A stretch of DNA of 64,000 nucleotides from Endozoicomonas sp. G2_1 (GCF_017744155.1 NZ_JAGHQT010000005.1:1-64000), one strand, 5' to 3'; positions 34,164 through 44,777 are shown, counted from the first letter of the stretch. Notes: generated from the letters alone by a model not told the origin. Numbers and translations: made by a program.

Positions 34164-36509
34164 ATGCAAATTGCTGAGCAGATTGCCACTGAATTGGCGG
34201 TAAAAACTGGCCAAGTACAAGCCGCCATTCAATTGTTAGACGAAGGCGCAACGGTGCCGTTTATCGCGCGTTATCGCAAGGAAGTAACCCAAGGCTTAGA
34301 TGATAACCACTTGCGCCATTTAGACCAGCGTTTAACGTATTTGAGAGAATTAGCCGAGCGTCGTCAAGTGGTGCTAACCAATATTGAGCAACAAGGCAAA
34401 CTAACGCCTGAGCTTAAAACTCAAATAGAGCAAGCAGATAACAAGACGCGATTAGAAGATTTATACCTGCCTTATCGACCAAAACGCCGTACCAAAGGGC
34501 AAATTGCCATTGAAGCTGGTTTAGCACCCTTGGCTGATAAGTTGTTAGCAGACTGGCAACTAGAGCCAGAACTTGAGGCTCAAGCCTTTGTTAATGCCGA
34601 TTCTGGTTTTGCTGATGTTAAAGCCGTACTTGATGGCGCTTGTTATATTCTAATCGAACGTTTTGCTGAAGATGCCAACTTACTGGAAAAATTACGTCGT
34701 CACTTGTTAAAGCAAGCACACCTAACCAGTACCGTTGTCGCAGACAAAGAAGCCGAAGCGAGTAAATATCGCGATTACTTCGAACACAGCGAACTGTTGC
34801 GCAAAGTACCTTCTCACCGCGCTTTAGCCATGTTCAGAGGTCGCAATGAAGGCTTTTTACAGCTCAATTTAAACGTTGATCCCGGCCAAGAGCAAAATAC
34901 CACTTCCAGTGCCGAGCAAATTATTTTTGACCATTTTGATTTGCGGCTATCGAGCCAAGCTGGCGCGGCGTTTTTAACGAAAGTTGTGCGTTGGACTTGG
35001 AAAGTAAAATTGAGTCTGAGCCTAGAAACTGAGTTGTTGGGCAACCTGCGCGAACAGTCAGAAGTAGAAGCGATTAAGGTCTTTGCAACGAACTTAAAAG
35101 ATTTACTGATGGCAGCACCCGCAGGCGCTAAAACCACACTTGGCCTAGACCCAGGTTTGCGTACGGGTTGTAAAATTGCCATTGTTGATGCGACCGGTAA
35201 GTTATTGGCAACCACCACAATTTATCCGCATGCGCCACAAAACAACTGGGATAAGTCAGTTCGTACATTGGCTAACTTGTGTAAGCAGCACAAGGTTGAG
35301 TTAATTGCCGTTGGCAATGGCACCGGCTCGCGCGAAAGTGACAAGCTAGCGGCAGAAGTGATTAAGTCGTTAGAAGCCAACAAGCCCAATAAAATTATGG
35401 TGAGCGAAGCGGGAGCATCGGTTTACTCGGCGTCAGAATTTGCTGCCAATGAGTTTCCTGATCTAGATGTTTCTCTACGCGGTGCAGTTTCAATTGCTCG
35501 TCGCCTTCAAGACCCGCTAGCGGAGTTAGTGAAAATAGATCCGAAATCAATCGGAGTTGGTCAGTATCAACACGATGTTAGCCAATCGCAGTTGACTAAA
35601 ACCCTCGACAACGTGGTTGAGGACTGTGTTAATGCTGTTGGTGTTGACCTTAATAACGCCTCAGTACCACTGCTGACACGAGTGTCTGGTTTAACTAAAA
35701 CCATGGCGCAAAACATTGTTAGTTATCGCGATCAAAACGGTCGCTTTAACAATCGCAAAGAGTTGACTAAAGTTCCTCGTTTAGGGCCAAAAGCATTTGA
35801 ACAGTCGGCGGGCTTTTTGCGCATTCAAGCGGGCGAAAACCCACTCGATCAGTCTGGTGTTCACCCTGAAACCTACCCAGTTGTAGAGAAAATTATTGCC
35901 CAACTCAACACAGAAATTAGTACCATTATTGGTGATAAAGATCAGCTAACTAAACTCAATATCGCCGACTTGACTGATGATAAATTCGGTGAGATCACGG
36001 TCAAAGATATTGTTCAAGAACTAGAAAAACCGGGACGCGATCCACGGCCAGAATTTAAGACCGCCAGCTTTCAAGAAGGTGTTGAAACGATTGCTGATTT
36101 GAAGGTTGGGATGATTCTCGAAGGCGTTATTTCAAATGTCGCTAACTTCGGTGCTTTCGTTGATATTGGTGTTCATCAAGACGGCTTGGTTCATATTTCA
36201 TCGCTCACTGATAAATTTGTCAGTGATCCACGTGAAGTGGTGAAAGCGGGTGATATTGTGAAAGTGAAAGTGACAGAAGTCGATGCTGACCGCAAACGCA
36301 TTAGCTTAACCATGCGTTTAGATGAAAAACCTAGCGCAGGCGGCAACGCCAATAACAACCGTGGTAAACACCACGCGAAAGCTAACCACAATGGCAAGCA
36401 GCATGCTAAAGGCAAGCAAAACCAGCGCAATGTTAATAAAGCCAAAGAGCCAGCTAATGCGGCAATGGGCAATGCTTTTGCCGATGCCTTTGCCAAGTTA
36501 AAGAAGTAG
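34164..36509 (+). CDS. tex: Tex family RNA-binding protein
   Basis: ATG 34164 follows GAGG about 12 bases upstream (a TTG six codons earlier is less likely), giving 781 residues. Domain order as in Tex: N-terminal helical region with [12 protein letters not shown]; YqgF-like RNase H fold ([19 protein letters not shown] near 325-345); helix-hairpin-helix region ([25 protein letters not shown]); and C-terminal S1 domain ([31 protein letters not shown], about 645-715). A Lys/Asn/His-rich tail of about 50 residues follows. Tex acts with RNA polymerase and RNA in transcription fitness and gene regulation. Stand-alone gene with a terminator after it. Confidence 0.96.
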   Translation: MQIAEQIATELAVKTGQVQAAIQLLDEGATVPFIARYRKEVTQGLDDNHLRHLDQRLTYLRELAERRQVVLTNIEQQGKLTPELKTQIEQADNKTRLEDLYLPYRPKRRTKGQIAIEAGLAPLADKLLADWQLEPELEAQAFVNADSGFADVKAVLDGACYILIERFAEDANLLEKLRRHLLKQAHLTSTVVADKEAEASKYRDYFEHSELLRKVPSHRALAMFRGRNEGFLQLNLNVDPGQEQNTTSSAEQIIFDHFDLRLSSQAGAAFLTKVVRWTWKVKLSLSLETELLGNLREQSEVEAIKVFATNLKDLLMAAPAGAKTTLGLDPGLRTGCKIAIVDATGKLLATTTIYPHAPQNNWDKSVRTLANLCKQHKVELIAVGNGTGSRESDKLAAEVIKSLEANKPNKIMVSEAGASVYSASEFAANEFPDLDVSLRGAVSIARRLQDPLAELVKIDPKSIGVGQYQHDVSQSQLTKTLDNVVEDCVNAVGVDLNNASVPLLTRVSGLTKTMAQNIVSYRDQNGRFNNRKELTKVPRLGPKAFEQSAGFLRIQAGENPLDQSGVHPETYPVVEKIIAQLNTEISTIIGDKDQLTKLNIADLTDDKFGEITVKDIVQELEKPGRDPRPEFKTASFQEGVETIADLKVGMILEGVISNVANFGAFVDIGVHQDGLVHISSLTDKFVSDPREVVKAGDIVKVKVTEVDADRKRISLTMRLDEKPSAGGNANNNRGKHHAKANHNGKQHAKGKQNQRNVNKAKEPANAAMGNAFADAFAKLKK

Positions 36510-36541
36510 TGACAGACTCGTTATACTGAACACTTAAAGAT

Positions 36542-36570
36542 AAAAAAGGCGGGTTCACCCCGCCTTTTTT
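36542..36570. terminator. Bidirectional terminator between tex and the GGDEF-EAL gene
   Basis: AAAAAAGGCGGG (36542-36553) pairs with CCCGCCTTTTTT (36559-36570). A and T runs on both sides let it stop transcription from either direction, which suits the two convergent genes. Confidence 0.93.
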
Positions 36571-36585
36571 GACTTTGTTGAATAG

Positions 36586-38748
36586 CTATAATGCGTTGTG
36601 CTTTTCAAGCAAGCTAATACAATCTGCTAATGGTTTTGCTGGGCTGTAGTAAAAACCTTGAATGAGATTACAGCCGTACTCGGCGAGTTGTTGTATCTGC
36701 TGTAGTTCTTCAACGCCTTCGGCAATAACTTGCATACCGAGCCCTTGGGCTATAGTAATTAGAGATTGGGTCAAAATTTGTTGATGCTTGTCAGAAGTAA
36801 TGTTCTGGACGAAAGAACGGTCGATTTTCAAAATATCGGCGTTGTAGTCAATCAAATTACTCAGTGATGAGTAGCCAGTACCAAAGTCGTCTAGTGCAAC
36901 TTTAACACCGCGTTCCTTCAACGAACTTAGCACTGCTTGAGTGTATTTGTTCGATGACATTGCGATTGATTCGGTAATTTCAATAACAATTGAGTCGTAC
37001 GGTAAGCCGGCATTGGCAATGGCGTAACTAATCGATTCACCTTCTTGTGAGTGTCTGAACTCATTTATTGAACGATTAATTGAAAAGCTAATCTGCGAAT
37101 AGCCAAGTTGATGCAGATGCTTTAAATCTTCACAAGCGCGTTTGAGGACAAATTCACCAACATCGAAAATTAAACCGTATTCTTCGGCAACGGGAATAAA
37201 CTCACCTGGCGATATAAAGCTTTGACCGTTGGGATCCGGAAAACGAACCAATGCTTCGAACTTGATAATTTTATCGTGCTTGGCACAAAAGATTGGTTGG
37301 TAAAATACTGCTAGCTGCTCTTGCTGTAGCGCGCGTTTAAGTTTTTCTTTGAGCTCGAGCTTTTTCAAGTAAGTGGTTTGTAATTGTTTGTCGTGCAAGG
37401 CAATCAAATTACTTGCGTGCTGCTTTACTTCCCTCAAGGCGTGCTGAGCACTGCGCAGTAGTTCTTCACTGCTGCAACCACTGCCGGGATACTGGGCAAT
37501 GCCGATGCGTGCACTGACATCAATGACTAAATCAGCAACGCGATATTGCGTGTTTAAACAATCGAGAATATCTTGAGCTTTTTGGCAGATGTTGTTTGTG
37601 CTCTCGATATCGCTAACAAGTATCGTGAACTCATCAGCGCCGTAGCGACAGGCATGACGAACAGAAGGAACTTGAGTCAGTAAGTTATCGGCAAACAACT
37701 TGAGAATTTCGTCGCCAACTTCTTCACCGTATATGTCGTTGATATCTTTGAAATGAGCGATATCAATGAGCATTAATGCAAATTCACTTTTTGTTTTTTC
37801 TGCTTCTAAAATATGTTTGTTCAGGTGATCAATGAAAAAACGGCGATTGCTTAGTTTCGTTAATGACTCGCGGTTGGCATAAAAGAACAAGCGCTGCTCG
37901 GCATCTTTCCACTGTGAAATATCGTGAAAAACAGCAACGTAGTGAGTAACTTCACCAAACGGGTTGGTAATGGTATTAATTGTTAGGCTTTCAGGGAATA
38001 CTTCGCCATTTTTTCGTTTGTTGTAAACTTCACCACTCCAGCGACCATACTCTTGCAGCTGCTGCCACATTTCGTGATAAAAGTCAGCGTCGTGCAAGCC
38101 CGATGAAAAAATATTGGGGTTTTGGTCTAGCAGTTCATCTGCTTGGTAGCCCATTACCTGACAAGCTGCTGGGTTCACTGAGACAATTTTGTTGTCACTA
38201 TTAGTGATTACGATTGCTTCAGAGGTGTTTTCATAAACAAAGTAAGACAATTCAAGCTTGCGCAGTATTTCGTCTTTGTCTGCAATCACTTGCTGATAAT
38301 AAAGCTCTTCACCAACAATGTATTTGACACTTTCAAACCAGTCTAAATCTAAGTCGATATCTTTTATTTCTTGGTCAAATAAACAAACCAAAATACCACT
38401 AGGCTCACTGTGATGAGATATGAGTGAAGTACCAAAATAGGCTTCAACACCAAGTTCTTGTAATGCTTGGTCGTCGGGAAATAATGCTTGAATTTGCGCG
38501 GGATAGTAGCAAGGCTCTTGTGAATCGTTGACGATCTGACAGGGGGAACCCGCTAAGTCGTAGGTGAAGTTGTCAGCAACTTGGCCATCGACCAAGTTGA
38601 ATACGGTTTCTGCCCGTTGATGGTTGTCGATAAACTTAGCGATAAAACAATACTTTGGCTGATACTTATTAGCGATCAGCTTGAGTATATAATTTATGCG
38701 CTGCTCATGGCTTTGCAGGCTTAGTAGTTGTTTAAATTCTGGCTTCAT
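36586..38748 (-). CDS. GAF-PAS-GGDEF-EAL c-di-GMP phosphodiesterase-like protein
   Basis: A 720-residue cytoplasmic protein. GAF-like domain about 1-160; PAS with PAC about 170-290 (AIVITNSDNKIVSVNPAACQVMGY); GGDEF about 295-455; EAL about 470-715. The cyclase signature reads GADEF in RYGADEFTILV, so synthesis is probably impaired. The EAL domain keeps FEALVRF, DDFGTGYSSL, LKIDRSFV and IAEGVE, so phosphodiesterase activity is likely intact. Its ATG overlaps the stop of the chemoreceptor gene (TAATG), so the two are translationally coupled. The pair may link a redox or oxygen signal to both swimming direction and c-di-GMP level (inferred). Confidence 0.93.
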   Translation of the reverse strand: MKPEFKQLLSLQSHEQRINYILKLIANKYQPKYCFIAKFIDNHQRAETVFNLVDGQVADNFTYDLAGSPCQIVNDSQEPCYYPAQIQALFPDDQALQELGVEAYFGTSLISHHSEPSGILVCLFDQEIKDIDLDLDWFESVKYIVGEELYYQQVIADKDEILRKLELSYFVYENTSEAIVITNSDNKIVSVNPAACQVMGYQADELLDQNPNIFSSGLHDADFYHEMWQQLQEYGRWSGEVYNKRKNGEVFPESLTINTITNPFGEVTHYVAVFHDISQWKDAEQRLFFYANRESLTKLSNRRFFIDHLNKHILEAEKTKSEFALMLIDIAHFKDINDIYGEEVGDEILKLFADNLLTQVPSVRHACRYGADEFTILVSDIESTNNICQKAQDILDCLNTQYRVADLVIDVSARIGIAQYPGSGCSSEELLRSAQHALREVKQHASNLIALHDKQLQTTYLKKLELKEKLKRALQQEQLAVFYQPIFCAKHDKIIKFEALVRFPDPNGQSFISPGEFIPVAEEYGLIFDVGEFVLKRACEDLKHLHQLGYSQISFSINRSINEFRHSQEGESISYAIANAGLPYDSIVIEITESIAMSSNKYTQAVLSSLKERGVKVALDDFGTGYSSLSNLIDYNADILKIDRSFVQNITSDKHQQILTQSLITIAQGLGMQVIAEGVEELQQIQQLAEYGCNLIQGFYYSPAKPLADCISLLEKHNAL

Positions 38749-40286
38749 TATCTAAAGGTCGAGCTTAACGACTCTAATTCCTCGGCACTTTCCGTGATAC
38801 TATCACCGTTACTTTTCACTTGCTGCGATATCTCGGTATTTTGTTGAGAAATATCGTGAATATTAGTGATGCTTTGGCTGATTTGCTCGGCTGCGACACT
38901 TTGTTGCTCTGTGGCTGTTGATATTTCAGCTGCGCGGTTAATGATTTCATTCATCATTGAGCCAATTTCGGTAATGTGTTGTTGCGCGTTAGCGGTATCG
39001 ACTGAGCATGATTCAGCGTCCTGCTTACTGACTAGCATTACTTGGCTCCACTGTTTAAGAGTGTCTTGTAACTGCACAACCGAATCTTGAATTTGTACAG
39101 TTGCCTCTTGGGTGCGATTAGCTAGGGTTCTGACCTCATCGGCAACCACGGCAAAGCCACGGCCTTGCTCACCAGCTCGAGCGGCTTCAATAGCAGCATT
39201 TAGCGCGAGTAGGTTAGTTTGGTCGGCAATACCTTGAATCTCACTCATAATGCTAGCAATACTATCGGCATCGGTAACTAGTGTGGTCGCGGTTTGTGCC
39301 GCAGTATCAACTTGGCTGGCAAGCTCGGTGATCTTAGTTTGGCTGCTACTGATAGTCGCAATTGTTGTTTGGCATTGAGTTTGAACTTTGCCGATTTGTT
39401 CATGTGTATTGTTAGTGTTAACACTAATTTCTGCGACTGTGCTGCTCATTTCAGTGACCGCGGCAGCAACTTGATCTAGGTGAGCATTTTCATTTTCTAG
39501 GCCATCAAGGGCTTGTTGAGAAGACATTTGCAAATGCCCAGCACAGCTGCGCAACTGTTTACCTGAGTCAGCGCTGCGACCTAAAATGGTTTTCACTTTT
39601 GCATCCATGAGCAGATACGGGTAATCAATGATGGCTTTGATACCTTTACCGCTATATATCAAACGAGAGGGGCTATCAAAGTGCTGTTTTACTTGTTCAA
39701 CGTGATTAGGTAAGGCAAATATTTCAGCTGAAAAAATTCCCGCGATTAACGCAGTTAATAACAGAGGCAACCAGATTGATGGCCAACCAAAGCTGACACC
39801 ACAAGCAATAGTTAAAGCAATAATAGAGATCGCGGCAATCAGATATTTGAGTTTGAAATTAGTTTGCCACTCGCTGACCGATTGGCCCTGATTGAGTTGA
39901 TCGTACAAAGCCTGTGCCTGCTGTTTTTGAGCTAGCGAAGGACAACGTCTAACGGATTGATAACCAACAATTTGATCGTCTTGGTAAAGCGGCGTAACAA
40001 AAGCATCTACCCAGTAGTAATCACCATTTTTACAGCGATTTTTCACCATACCTCGCCACGAGTCACCGCGCTTCAACTTAGCCCATAAATCGCCAAACGC
40101 AGCGGCAGGCATATCGGGATGACGCACGAGATTGTGAGGCTGACCAATCAATTCTTCAACAGTGTAACCTGCAATATTGCAAAATTCGTCGTTGGCGTAA
40201 GTGATAGTACCGTGTAAATCAGTTGTCGAAACTAACTGCTGTGACGGTGAAAAAGTCACTTCTCGTTGGCTTGTGTGGGGTGCCAT
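38748..40286 (-). CDS. Aer-like PAS chemoreceptor (methyl-accepting protein)
   Basis: A 512-residue chemoreceptor with an N-terminal PAS about 10-125 ([43 protein letters not shown]) as in the redox/oxygen sensor Aer. Two hydrophobic segments lie about 148-195 ([20 protein letters not shown], then [20 protein letters not shown]). The signalling tip is [37 protein letters not shown]. There is no periplasmic ligand domain, which fits an internal energy-taxis sensor. It is transcribed first, and the GGDEF-EAL gene starts within its stop codon. Confidence 0.93.
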   Translation of the reverse strand: MAPHTSQREVTFSPSQQLVSTTDLHGTITYANDEFCNIAGYTVEELIGQPHNLVRHPDMPAAAFGDLWAKLKRGDSWRGMVKNRCKNGDYYWVDAFVTPLYQDDQIVGYQSVRRCPSLAQKQQAQALYDQLNQGQSVSEWQTNFKLKYLIAAISIIALTIACGVSFGWPSIWLPLLLTALIAGIFSAEIFALPNHVEQVKQHFDSPSRLIYSGKGIKAIIDYPYLLMDAKVKTILGRSADSGKQLRSCAGHLQMSSQQALDGLENENAHLDQVAAAVTEMSSTVAEISVNTNNTHEQIGKVQTQCQTTIATISSSQTKITELASQVDTAAQTATTLVTDADSIASIMSEIQGIADQTNLLALNAAIEAARAGEQGRGFAVVADEVRTLANRTQEATVQIQDSVVQLQDTLKQWSQVMLVSKQDAESCSVDTANAQQHITEIGSMMNEIINRAAEISTATEQQSVAAEQISQSITNIHDISQQNTEISQQVKSNGDSITESAEELESLSSTFR

Positions 40287-40761
40287 AAAATATCCTGTTA
40301 TTAGCGAGTACGATCAATTCGACGATTGAACCAATAGTTAGTATAGCTACTAATATTAATCGTGTTGTTGACCATGAAAATTGTCTTTGCAATTGTCCCT
40401 AATATGTTGAGATTTTTGTCAAAGACTGTCGAATTTTAGCGGATATACCTAATAATTCAAAGGCATATAAACGTGAAAAAGCAACTGAATATCTTCTACT
40501 ATTTCGAAAGGTCAACCAGATGGCTTTTTTAACGTTATTAAGGTGTTGATTTGTATTGTTTTTAGAATTTTTATTGTTTTTTGTTGGGATTTTATGCATA
40601 ACCTTTATTTTGGGTTATCAAAAAAAAGGGAAGCATAGCTTCCCAAAAAGTGACCAATTGGCGGTCATATTAACGCAAAGGGGCATCGCCCAGGTTGGAA
40701 CTTTACTCAATGTTCAAGTGATGCATATTTTGCGCACTTGAACACTAAGAGCGAAGTTAAA
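40287..40761. other. Intergenic region with porin terminators, no gene
   Basis: The 475-base gap between the chemoreceptor gene's start and the porin's stop contains a terminator at 40620-40644 and an inverted repeat GTTCAAGTG...CACTTGAAC at 40712-40743. Short open frames in both directions lack good starts or compositional support. The part next to 40286 must hold the chemoreceptor promoter, which I could not pinpoint. Confidence 0.6.
40620..40644 (-). terminator. Terminator after the porin gene
   Basis: GGGAAGCATAGCTTCCC at 40628-40644 is a hairpin that on the minus strand is followed by a run of eight T (the A run at 40620-40627). It lies about 118 bases beyond the porin stop, after a first inverted repeat at 40712-40743. 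Confidence 0.85.
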
Positions 40762-41817
40762 TTACAAGGTATACTTAGCAGAGAACTGCGAATAGAACGA
40801 ATCACCATTAGTAGCTGGGTTACTGTCGTCTTGATCAAAGCGACCGACTTCAAAACCCACTGATAGCTTAGGCGTAATGTTTTGGAATAAGTTAATGCCG
40901 TACATAATGCGATCATTATCTGCAACATCGGTGCTGGTGATACCGTAGAATACGTTAGTTCTTAAGGTTTCTGTCCAGAAGTGGCGATAAGCAACGGCAA
41001 CCGATACCGACTCTTCAACTTCTTCGCCGACTAAATCGCGTGCCGCAACGACACCAACGTAGCGACCGGTTTCACCGGCGTGTACTTGAAAGCGGAAATC
41101 GTCTTTGCCAAATGTTTTAATGCGACCGGCAATACCACCGCCAAACGCAGTTTCGGAGTTGCCACCGGCAGTATTTAGCTTTCTCGCTAAACCAGCAACT
41201 GAAACATTACCCCAATCGCCTTTAAAAGTGTATTTAGCCATTAGGTCTGGCAGGTTGTCTTGGTTGGGATCACCGCGGTCAGATTCTGGGTTTTCAAGCG
41301 CAATCTGAAAATTGCCATTGGTGTAACGAATTTGTGCTTGGCGAATAAACGCTGCAGCGTTTAGGGTACCGCCAAAGTTGGCCGATTCAGCCAAGGCACT
41401 GGTATTCATGAATGTTGTCCACGTTTGTCCAACTAAGAAATTTTTATATTTTACAAACGCGTGTCGAATTCGCGGGCTCGCCGAGTTAGTGACGATTTGG
41501 TTACCTTGAGCACTGGTTAAAAAATCTAGCTCAATAAAACCGGTTAAGTCACCACTGGTGTATTTTGTGTTAAAACGAGTTTCGTCTGCAGACAGAGTAA
41601 CGCGGTTGACACCACCTTCGACAACCCGTGCTTGTCCAATCCAGAAGTCGTCAACGATACTAACAACATCACCGTTAACATAGCGTAAATCAGTTTTGAT
41701 ATAGCCACCAAAGGTAATGGTGTCTGTATCTGTTAGTTTTATTTCGTAGGCGGCGTTAGCGGTATTGGCTAAAGCAAATAAGCTTGCTGCTACGAGTGTT
41801 TTTTTCGTGTTATTCAT
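40762..41817 (-). CDS. DcaP-like outer-membrane porin
   Basis: A 351-residue protein with a signal peptide (about 1-22, cut at ANAAYE). Alternating beta strands run throughout and the last strand ends FSAKYTL. Strand blocks such as ITFGGYIKTDLRYVNGD, NFLVGQTWTTFMN and FIRQAQIRYTNGNFQIALENPES resemble the DcaP-like trimeric porins that pass dicarboxylates and other small acids. It lies 170 bp downstream of acs on the same strand, next to a full acetate-switch locus. A role in letting short-chain acids through the outer membrane is therefore likely. Two stem-loops (CAGAGCC...GGCTCTG, GGGTC...GACCC; 41832-41865) sit just before its Shine-Dalgarno site. Confidence 0.82.
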   Translation of the reverse strand: MNNTKKTLVAASLFALANTANAAYEIKLTDTDTITFGGYIKTDLRYVNGDVVSIVDDFWIGQARVVEGGVNRVTLSADETRFNTKYTSGDLTGFIELDFLTSAQGNQIVTNSASPRIRHAFVKYKNFLVGQTWTTFMNTSALAESANFGGTLNAAAFIRQAQIRYTNGNFQIALENPESDRGDPNQDNLPDLMAKYTFKGDWGNVSVAGLARKLNTAGGNSETAFGGGIAGRIKTFGKDDFRFQVHAGETGRYVGVVAARDLVGEEVEESVSVAVAYRHFWTETLRTNVFYGITSTDVADNDRIMYGINLFQNITPKLSVGFEVGRFDQDDSNPATNGDSFYSQFSAKYTL

Positions 41818-41831
41818 AGTGTCCCCCCAGA

Positions 41832-41865
41832 CAGAGCCAAATGGCTCTGGGTCGATAATTGACCC
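41832..41865 (-). promoter_or_regulatory. Tandem stem-loops in the porin 5' leader
   Basis: CAGAGCC/GGCTCTG (41832-41849) and GGGTC/GACCC (41849-41865) form two adjacent hairpins on the minus-strand transcript, directly upstream of the strong GGGGGGA ribosome site. They could protect the mRNA or be a target for RNA-level control, as is common for porins. Function is inferred. Confidence 0.45.
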
Positions 41866-41986
41866 GCTACTTGTTTCATTACTGTGAATGTATGCCTGGG
41901 CGAGTAGTTATATTTTTATCAAGGTGCCCAGGCCGGCTAATTTTTATTATTCTTCGGCTTGCTGATTTAGGCGCGCCGTTAGCTTG

Positions 41987-43885
41987 TTATTCTTCTAAGG
42001 TGCTTAAATCTCCTTCATCTTGGCCAAGTGCGCGTGCTTTTAATACGCGTCGCATAATTTTGCCGGAACGTGTTTTAGGTAAAGCATCGACAAAGGTGAC
42101 ATCTTCAGGTGTCGCGATTTTGCCCATTTCATTACCAACGTGTGCGCGCAGTTCTTGCGCTAATTCTTTGCTACTGGCGACGCCTTGTTTAAGTATCACG
42201 TAGGTGTGAATAGCGTTGCCTTTAAGTTCGTGAGGTAGGCCTACGGCCGCCGCTTCGCTTACTTGTGGATGGCTGACCAAGGCACTTTCAATTTCAGCGG
42301 TACCGAGTCGATAACCACTGACTTTTAGCACTTCATCCATCCGGCCAATGACCCAGATATAACCGTCTTCGTCAATTTTGGCACTGTCACCAGCGAGGTA
42401 TTGCCAGTTGCCGTTGTCGTCTTTGCTCCAGTACAAATCTTGGTAGCGTTGGTCGTCTTTAAATACTGTTCGCGCCATACCTGGCCAAGGGTTTTTAACA
42501 ATTAGCTTACCTTCTTCACCGGCGCTTACTTCTTGGCCTTCGTCATTGACTATCGCCATTTCATTGCCGAAGAATGGCTTAGTGGCTGACCCTGGCTTGA
42601 GCGGGGTAATTGGCAGTGGACAAATCATGAAACCACCGGTTTCTGTCTGCCACCAAGTGTCGATAATGGGACACTTGTCTTGGCCAATAACATGGTGATA
42701 CCAACGCCATGCTTCTGGATTAATTGGTTCCCCAACACTACCGAGTAAGCGCAAGCTCGACAGGTCGTGTTTTTGTGGCCAGCGGTCGCCAAAGCGCATT
42801 AAGCCGCGAATTGCCGTTGGTGAGGTGTATAAAATGTTGATGCCGTAGTTTTCGACAATTTGCCACCAGCGGTTTGGGTAAGGGTAGTTAGGCGCACCCT
42901 CGTAAAGCATGATGGTGGCACCGTTGATCAGTGGCCCGTACACGATGTAGCTGTGACCGGTAATCCAACCTGGATCGGCCGCACACCACCAGCGATCTTG
43001 TGGCTTAATGTCAAATGCCATGCGGTGGGTGGTCGAGGTATAAACTGCGTAACCGCCATGGGTGTGAACCATGCCTTTTGGCTTACCAGTAGTGCCTGAT
43101 GTGTACAAGATAAACAGCGGGTCTTCCGAGCTGGTTTGTTCTGTTTCACATTTAGAACTGGCAATCGGCAGTGCTTTTAAATCGTGTAACCAAAAGTCAC
43201 GAGCGGGTTCCATTTCAACGTCGAGCTCGTTGTTTTTAACACAGATACACACTTCGATACTCGGTGAGCGTTGCATCGCTTCGTTGGCAATAGATTTTAA
43301 ATCAACCTGCTTGCCGCGACGCCAGCCGCCGTCAGCGGTTATCAGTACACGCGATTGTGCATCATCAATACGAGAGGCTAGTGCTTCCGTGCTAAAGCCA
43401 CCGTATACGACAGAATGAATAGCGCCGATTTTTGCGCAAGCGAGCATAGCAAAAACAAGTTCAGGGATTTGCGGCATATAGATGGTGACAATGTCACCTT
43501 TGCTGACCCCCATGCTTTTTAATACGTTGGCAAATTGACACACTTCTCGGTTTAGGCCGTTGTATGAGAAGTTGCGCACTTGGCCGTTTTCACCTTCCCA
43601 AATAATTGCCATTTTGTTGCGGTTGGCATTGGTTAAGTGACGGTCGATGGCATTGTCAACGATGTTAATTTCTGCACCGGAAAACCACTTATAAAAAGGC
43701 GCTTGGCTTTCGTCTAGTACTTTGTCCCACTTTTTATACCAACTTAGGGTATCAGCTTGCTCAGCCCAAAAACCTTCGCGATCAGTCACTGAATAGTCAT
43801 ACATAGCTTGGTAATCGCTAACATTAGCTTGTGCTATAACTTCATCGCTTGGGTAAAAAATATCAGCATTGCTGGAGTCTTTCAT
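41987..43885 (-). CDS. acs: Acetyl-CoA synthetase (AMP-forming)
   Basis: A 632-residue acyl-CoA synthetase, close to the usual 645-655. Motifs: ATP/AMP loop LYTSGTTGKPKGMVHTHGGY near 244-263; WWCAADPGWITGHSYIVYGPL; DTWWQTETGG near 400-409; and the catalytic Lys in PKTRSGKIMRRVLKA near 601-615, the residue inactivated by acetylation in homologues. It makes acetyl-CoA from acetate, CoA and ATP. Two TAGAC-N4-GTC sites lie 75-121 bases before the start and are candidate CrbR operators. With the symporter pair and the CrbS/CrbR regulators in the same 14 kb, assignment to acetate rather than propionate is well supported. Confidence 0.95.
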   Translation of the reverse strand: MKDSSNADIFYPSDEVIAQANVSDYQAMYDYSVTDREGFWAEQADTLSWYKKWDKVLDESQAPFYKWFSGAEINIVDNAIDRHLTNANRNKMAIIWEGENGQVRNFSYNGLNREVCQFANVLKSMGVSKGDIVTIYMPQIPELVFAMLACAKIGAIHSVVYGGFSTEALASRIDDAQSRVLITADGGWRRGKQVDLKSIANEAMQRSPSIEVCICVKNNELDVEMEPARDFWLHDLKALPIASSKCETEQTSSEDPLFILYTSGTTGKPKGMVHTHGGYAVYTSTTHRMAFDIKPQDRWWCAADPGWITGHSYIVYGPLINGATIMLYEGAPNYPYPNRWWQIVENYGINILYTSPTAIRGLMRFGDRWPQKHDLSSLRLLGSVGEPINPEAWRWYHHVIGQDKCPIIDTWWQTETGGFMICPLPITPLKPGSATKPFFGNEMAIVNDEGQEVSAGEEGKLIVKNPWPGMARTVFKDDQRYQDLYWSKDDNGNWQYLAGDSAKIDEDGYIWVIGRMDEVLKVSGYRLGTAEIESALVSHPQVSEAAAVGLPHELKGNAIHTYVILKQGVASSKELAQELRAHVGNEMGKIATPEDVTFVDALPKTRSGKIMRRVLKARALGQDEGDLSTLEE

Positions 43886-43959
43886 GGTGACCTCATGGTT
43901 AAAAATTAGTTATTCCGTGATTACTAATAACCATAGAGGGGTGCGACAAAAATCGGAAT

Positions 43960-43973
43960 TAGACCTAAGTCTA
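43960..43973. promoter_or_regulatory. Candidate CrbR operator, acs site 1
   Basis: TAGAC-CTAA-GTCTA is a perfect 5-4-5 inverted repeat, 75 bases before the acs start. A partial copy lies exactly 33 bases further upstream, about three helix turns away, and a third lies before the acetate symporter genes. Confidence 0.55.
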
Positions 43974-43992
43974 AATCACAGATTGTCGGAGG

Positions 43993-44006
43993 TAGACTTT
44001 AGTCGC
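43993..44006. promoter_or_regulatory. Candidate CrbR operator, acs site 2
   Basis: TAGAC-TTTA-GTCGC keeps the left arm and three bases of the right arm of the perfect dyad at 43960-43973. The 33-base phase puts both sites on the same helix face. Confidence 0.45.
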
Positions 44007-44119
44007 ATAACGGAGAATTGAATTGCGATATTTTCTTTGTGCCAGATCAATATTCAATCGGGTTAGAGGCGTAGACTGGCTCTATCAGTTAGAGATTTTG
44101 TAGAGACTTTGGAGGGTTT

Positions 44120-44431
44120 ATGAACCAGTTAATTCACGACCAACTCATTGCTAAACGCACCGAATTAGTCAACCGATTAGCGGCGATAGAAGCAGACTTA
44201 CAAAAGGGGCGCTCACAAGATTTTTCTGAGTACACCACTGAGTCTGAAAATGATGAAGTGCTCGATGAAATTCACATCGAAGCCAAAAAAGAATTGAAGC
44301 TAGTCGGTGAAGCGATTCAGCGATTGGAGAACGATCAGTACGGAGCATGCGTCAACTGTGGTGAGCAAATCGCAACAAAACGACTACAGGCACTGCCGTA
44401 TACCACATCTTGCATTGACTGCGCGCAATAA
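44120..44431 (+). CDS. TraR/DksA-family zinc-finger protein
   Basis: A 103-residue protein with an N-terminal coiled-coil pair (about 5-75) and a C-terminal C4 zinc finger CVNCGEQIATKRLQALPYTTSCIDC (C-x2-C-x17-C-x2-C, about 77-101). It is shorter than DksA (about 150), so it belongs to the small TraR/YbiI-like branch. Such proteins can bind the secondary channel of RNA polymerase. The DxxDxA tip of DksA is not evident at the coil tip, so activity may differ. GGAGG lies about 6 bases before the ATG. It is divergent from acs and 51 bp ahead of a YdcH-like gene. Confidence 0.9.
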   Translation: MNQLIHDQLIAKRTELVNRLAAIEADLQKGRSQDFSEYTTESENDEVLDEIHIEAKKELKLVGEAIQRLENDQYGACVNCGEQIATKRLQALPYTTSCIDCAQ

Positions 44432-44482
44432 AGTCGCCGTTGAAGTCAACAATATATTTATCTTAAAAATTAGGGAATTATT

Positions 44483-44734
44483 ATGCCAATTGAAAAGCAC
44501 GATTTACATCACGAGTTTCCAGAATATCACGATGAAATTCACGACTTAAAAATGAATAACAATCACTTTGCTCGTTTGTTTAAGGAATATCACGAGCTTG
44601 ACCACGAAGTTAACCGCATTGAGCAAGGTGTTGAGAATACCGCCGATGAGTATTTGGAAAAGCTCAAGTATCAGCGCTTGAATTTAAAAGATCAGCTATT
44701 TGGCATGATTAAAGAGAGTCAAGCGACTGCGTAG
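44483..44734 (+). CDS. YdcH-like DUF465 protein
   Basis: An 83-residue, fully helical protein typical of the DUF465/YdcH family. It has a His-rich start (KHDLHHEFPEYHDEIHDLKMNNNHFARLF) followed by a second helix EYHELDHEVNRIEQGVENTADEYLEKLKYQRLNLKDQLF, which would make a short coiled-coil hairpin. The molecular role of the family is not established. It probably shares a transcript with the DksA-like gene, and a terminator follows. Confidence 0.9.
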   Translation: MPIEKHDLHHEFPEYHDEIHDLKMNNNHFARLFKEYHELDHEVNRIEQGVENTADEYLEKLKYQRLNLKDQLFGMIKESQATA

Positions 44735-44777
44735 TTGACCTGTAATCGCTTACTTCGTATAACTTGATAACTAATGT

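Noticed and set aside
40556-40741. Possible 61-residue membrane peptide
   Set aside because: It needs a TTG start and runs through the terminator and inverted repeat that follow the porin gene on the other strand.
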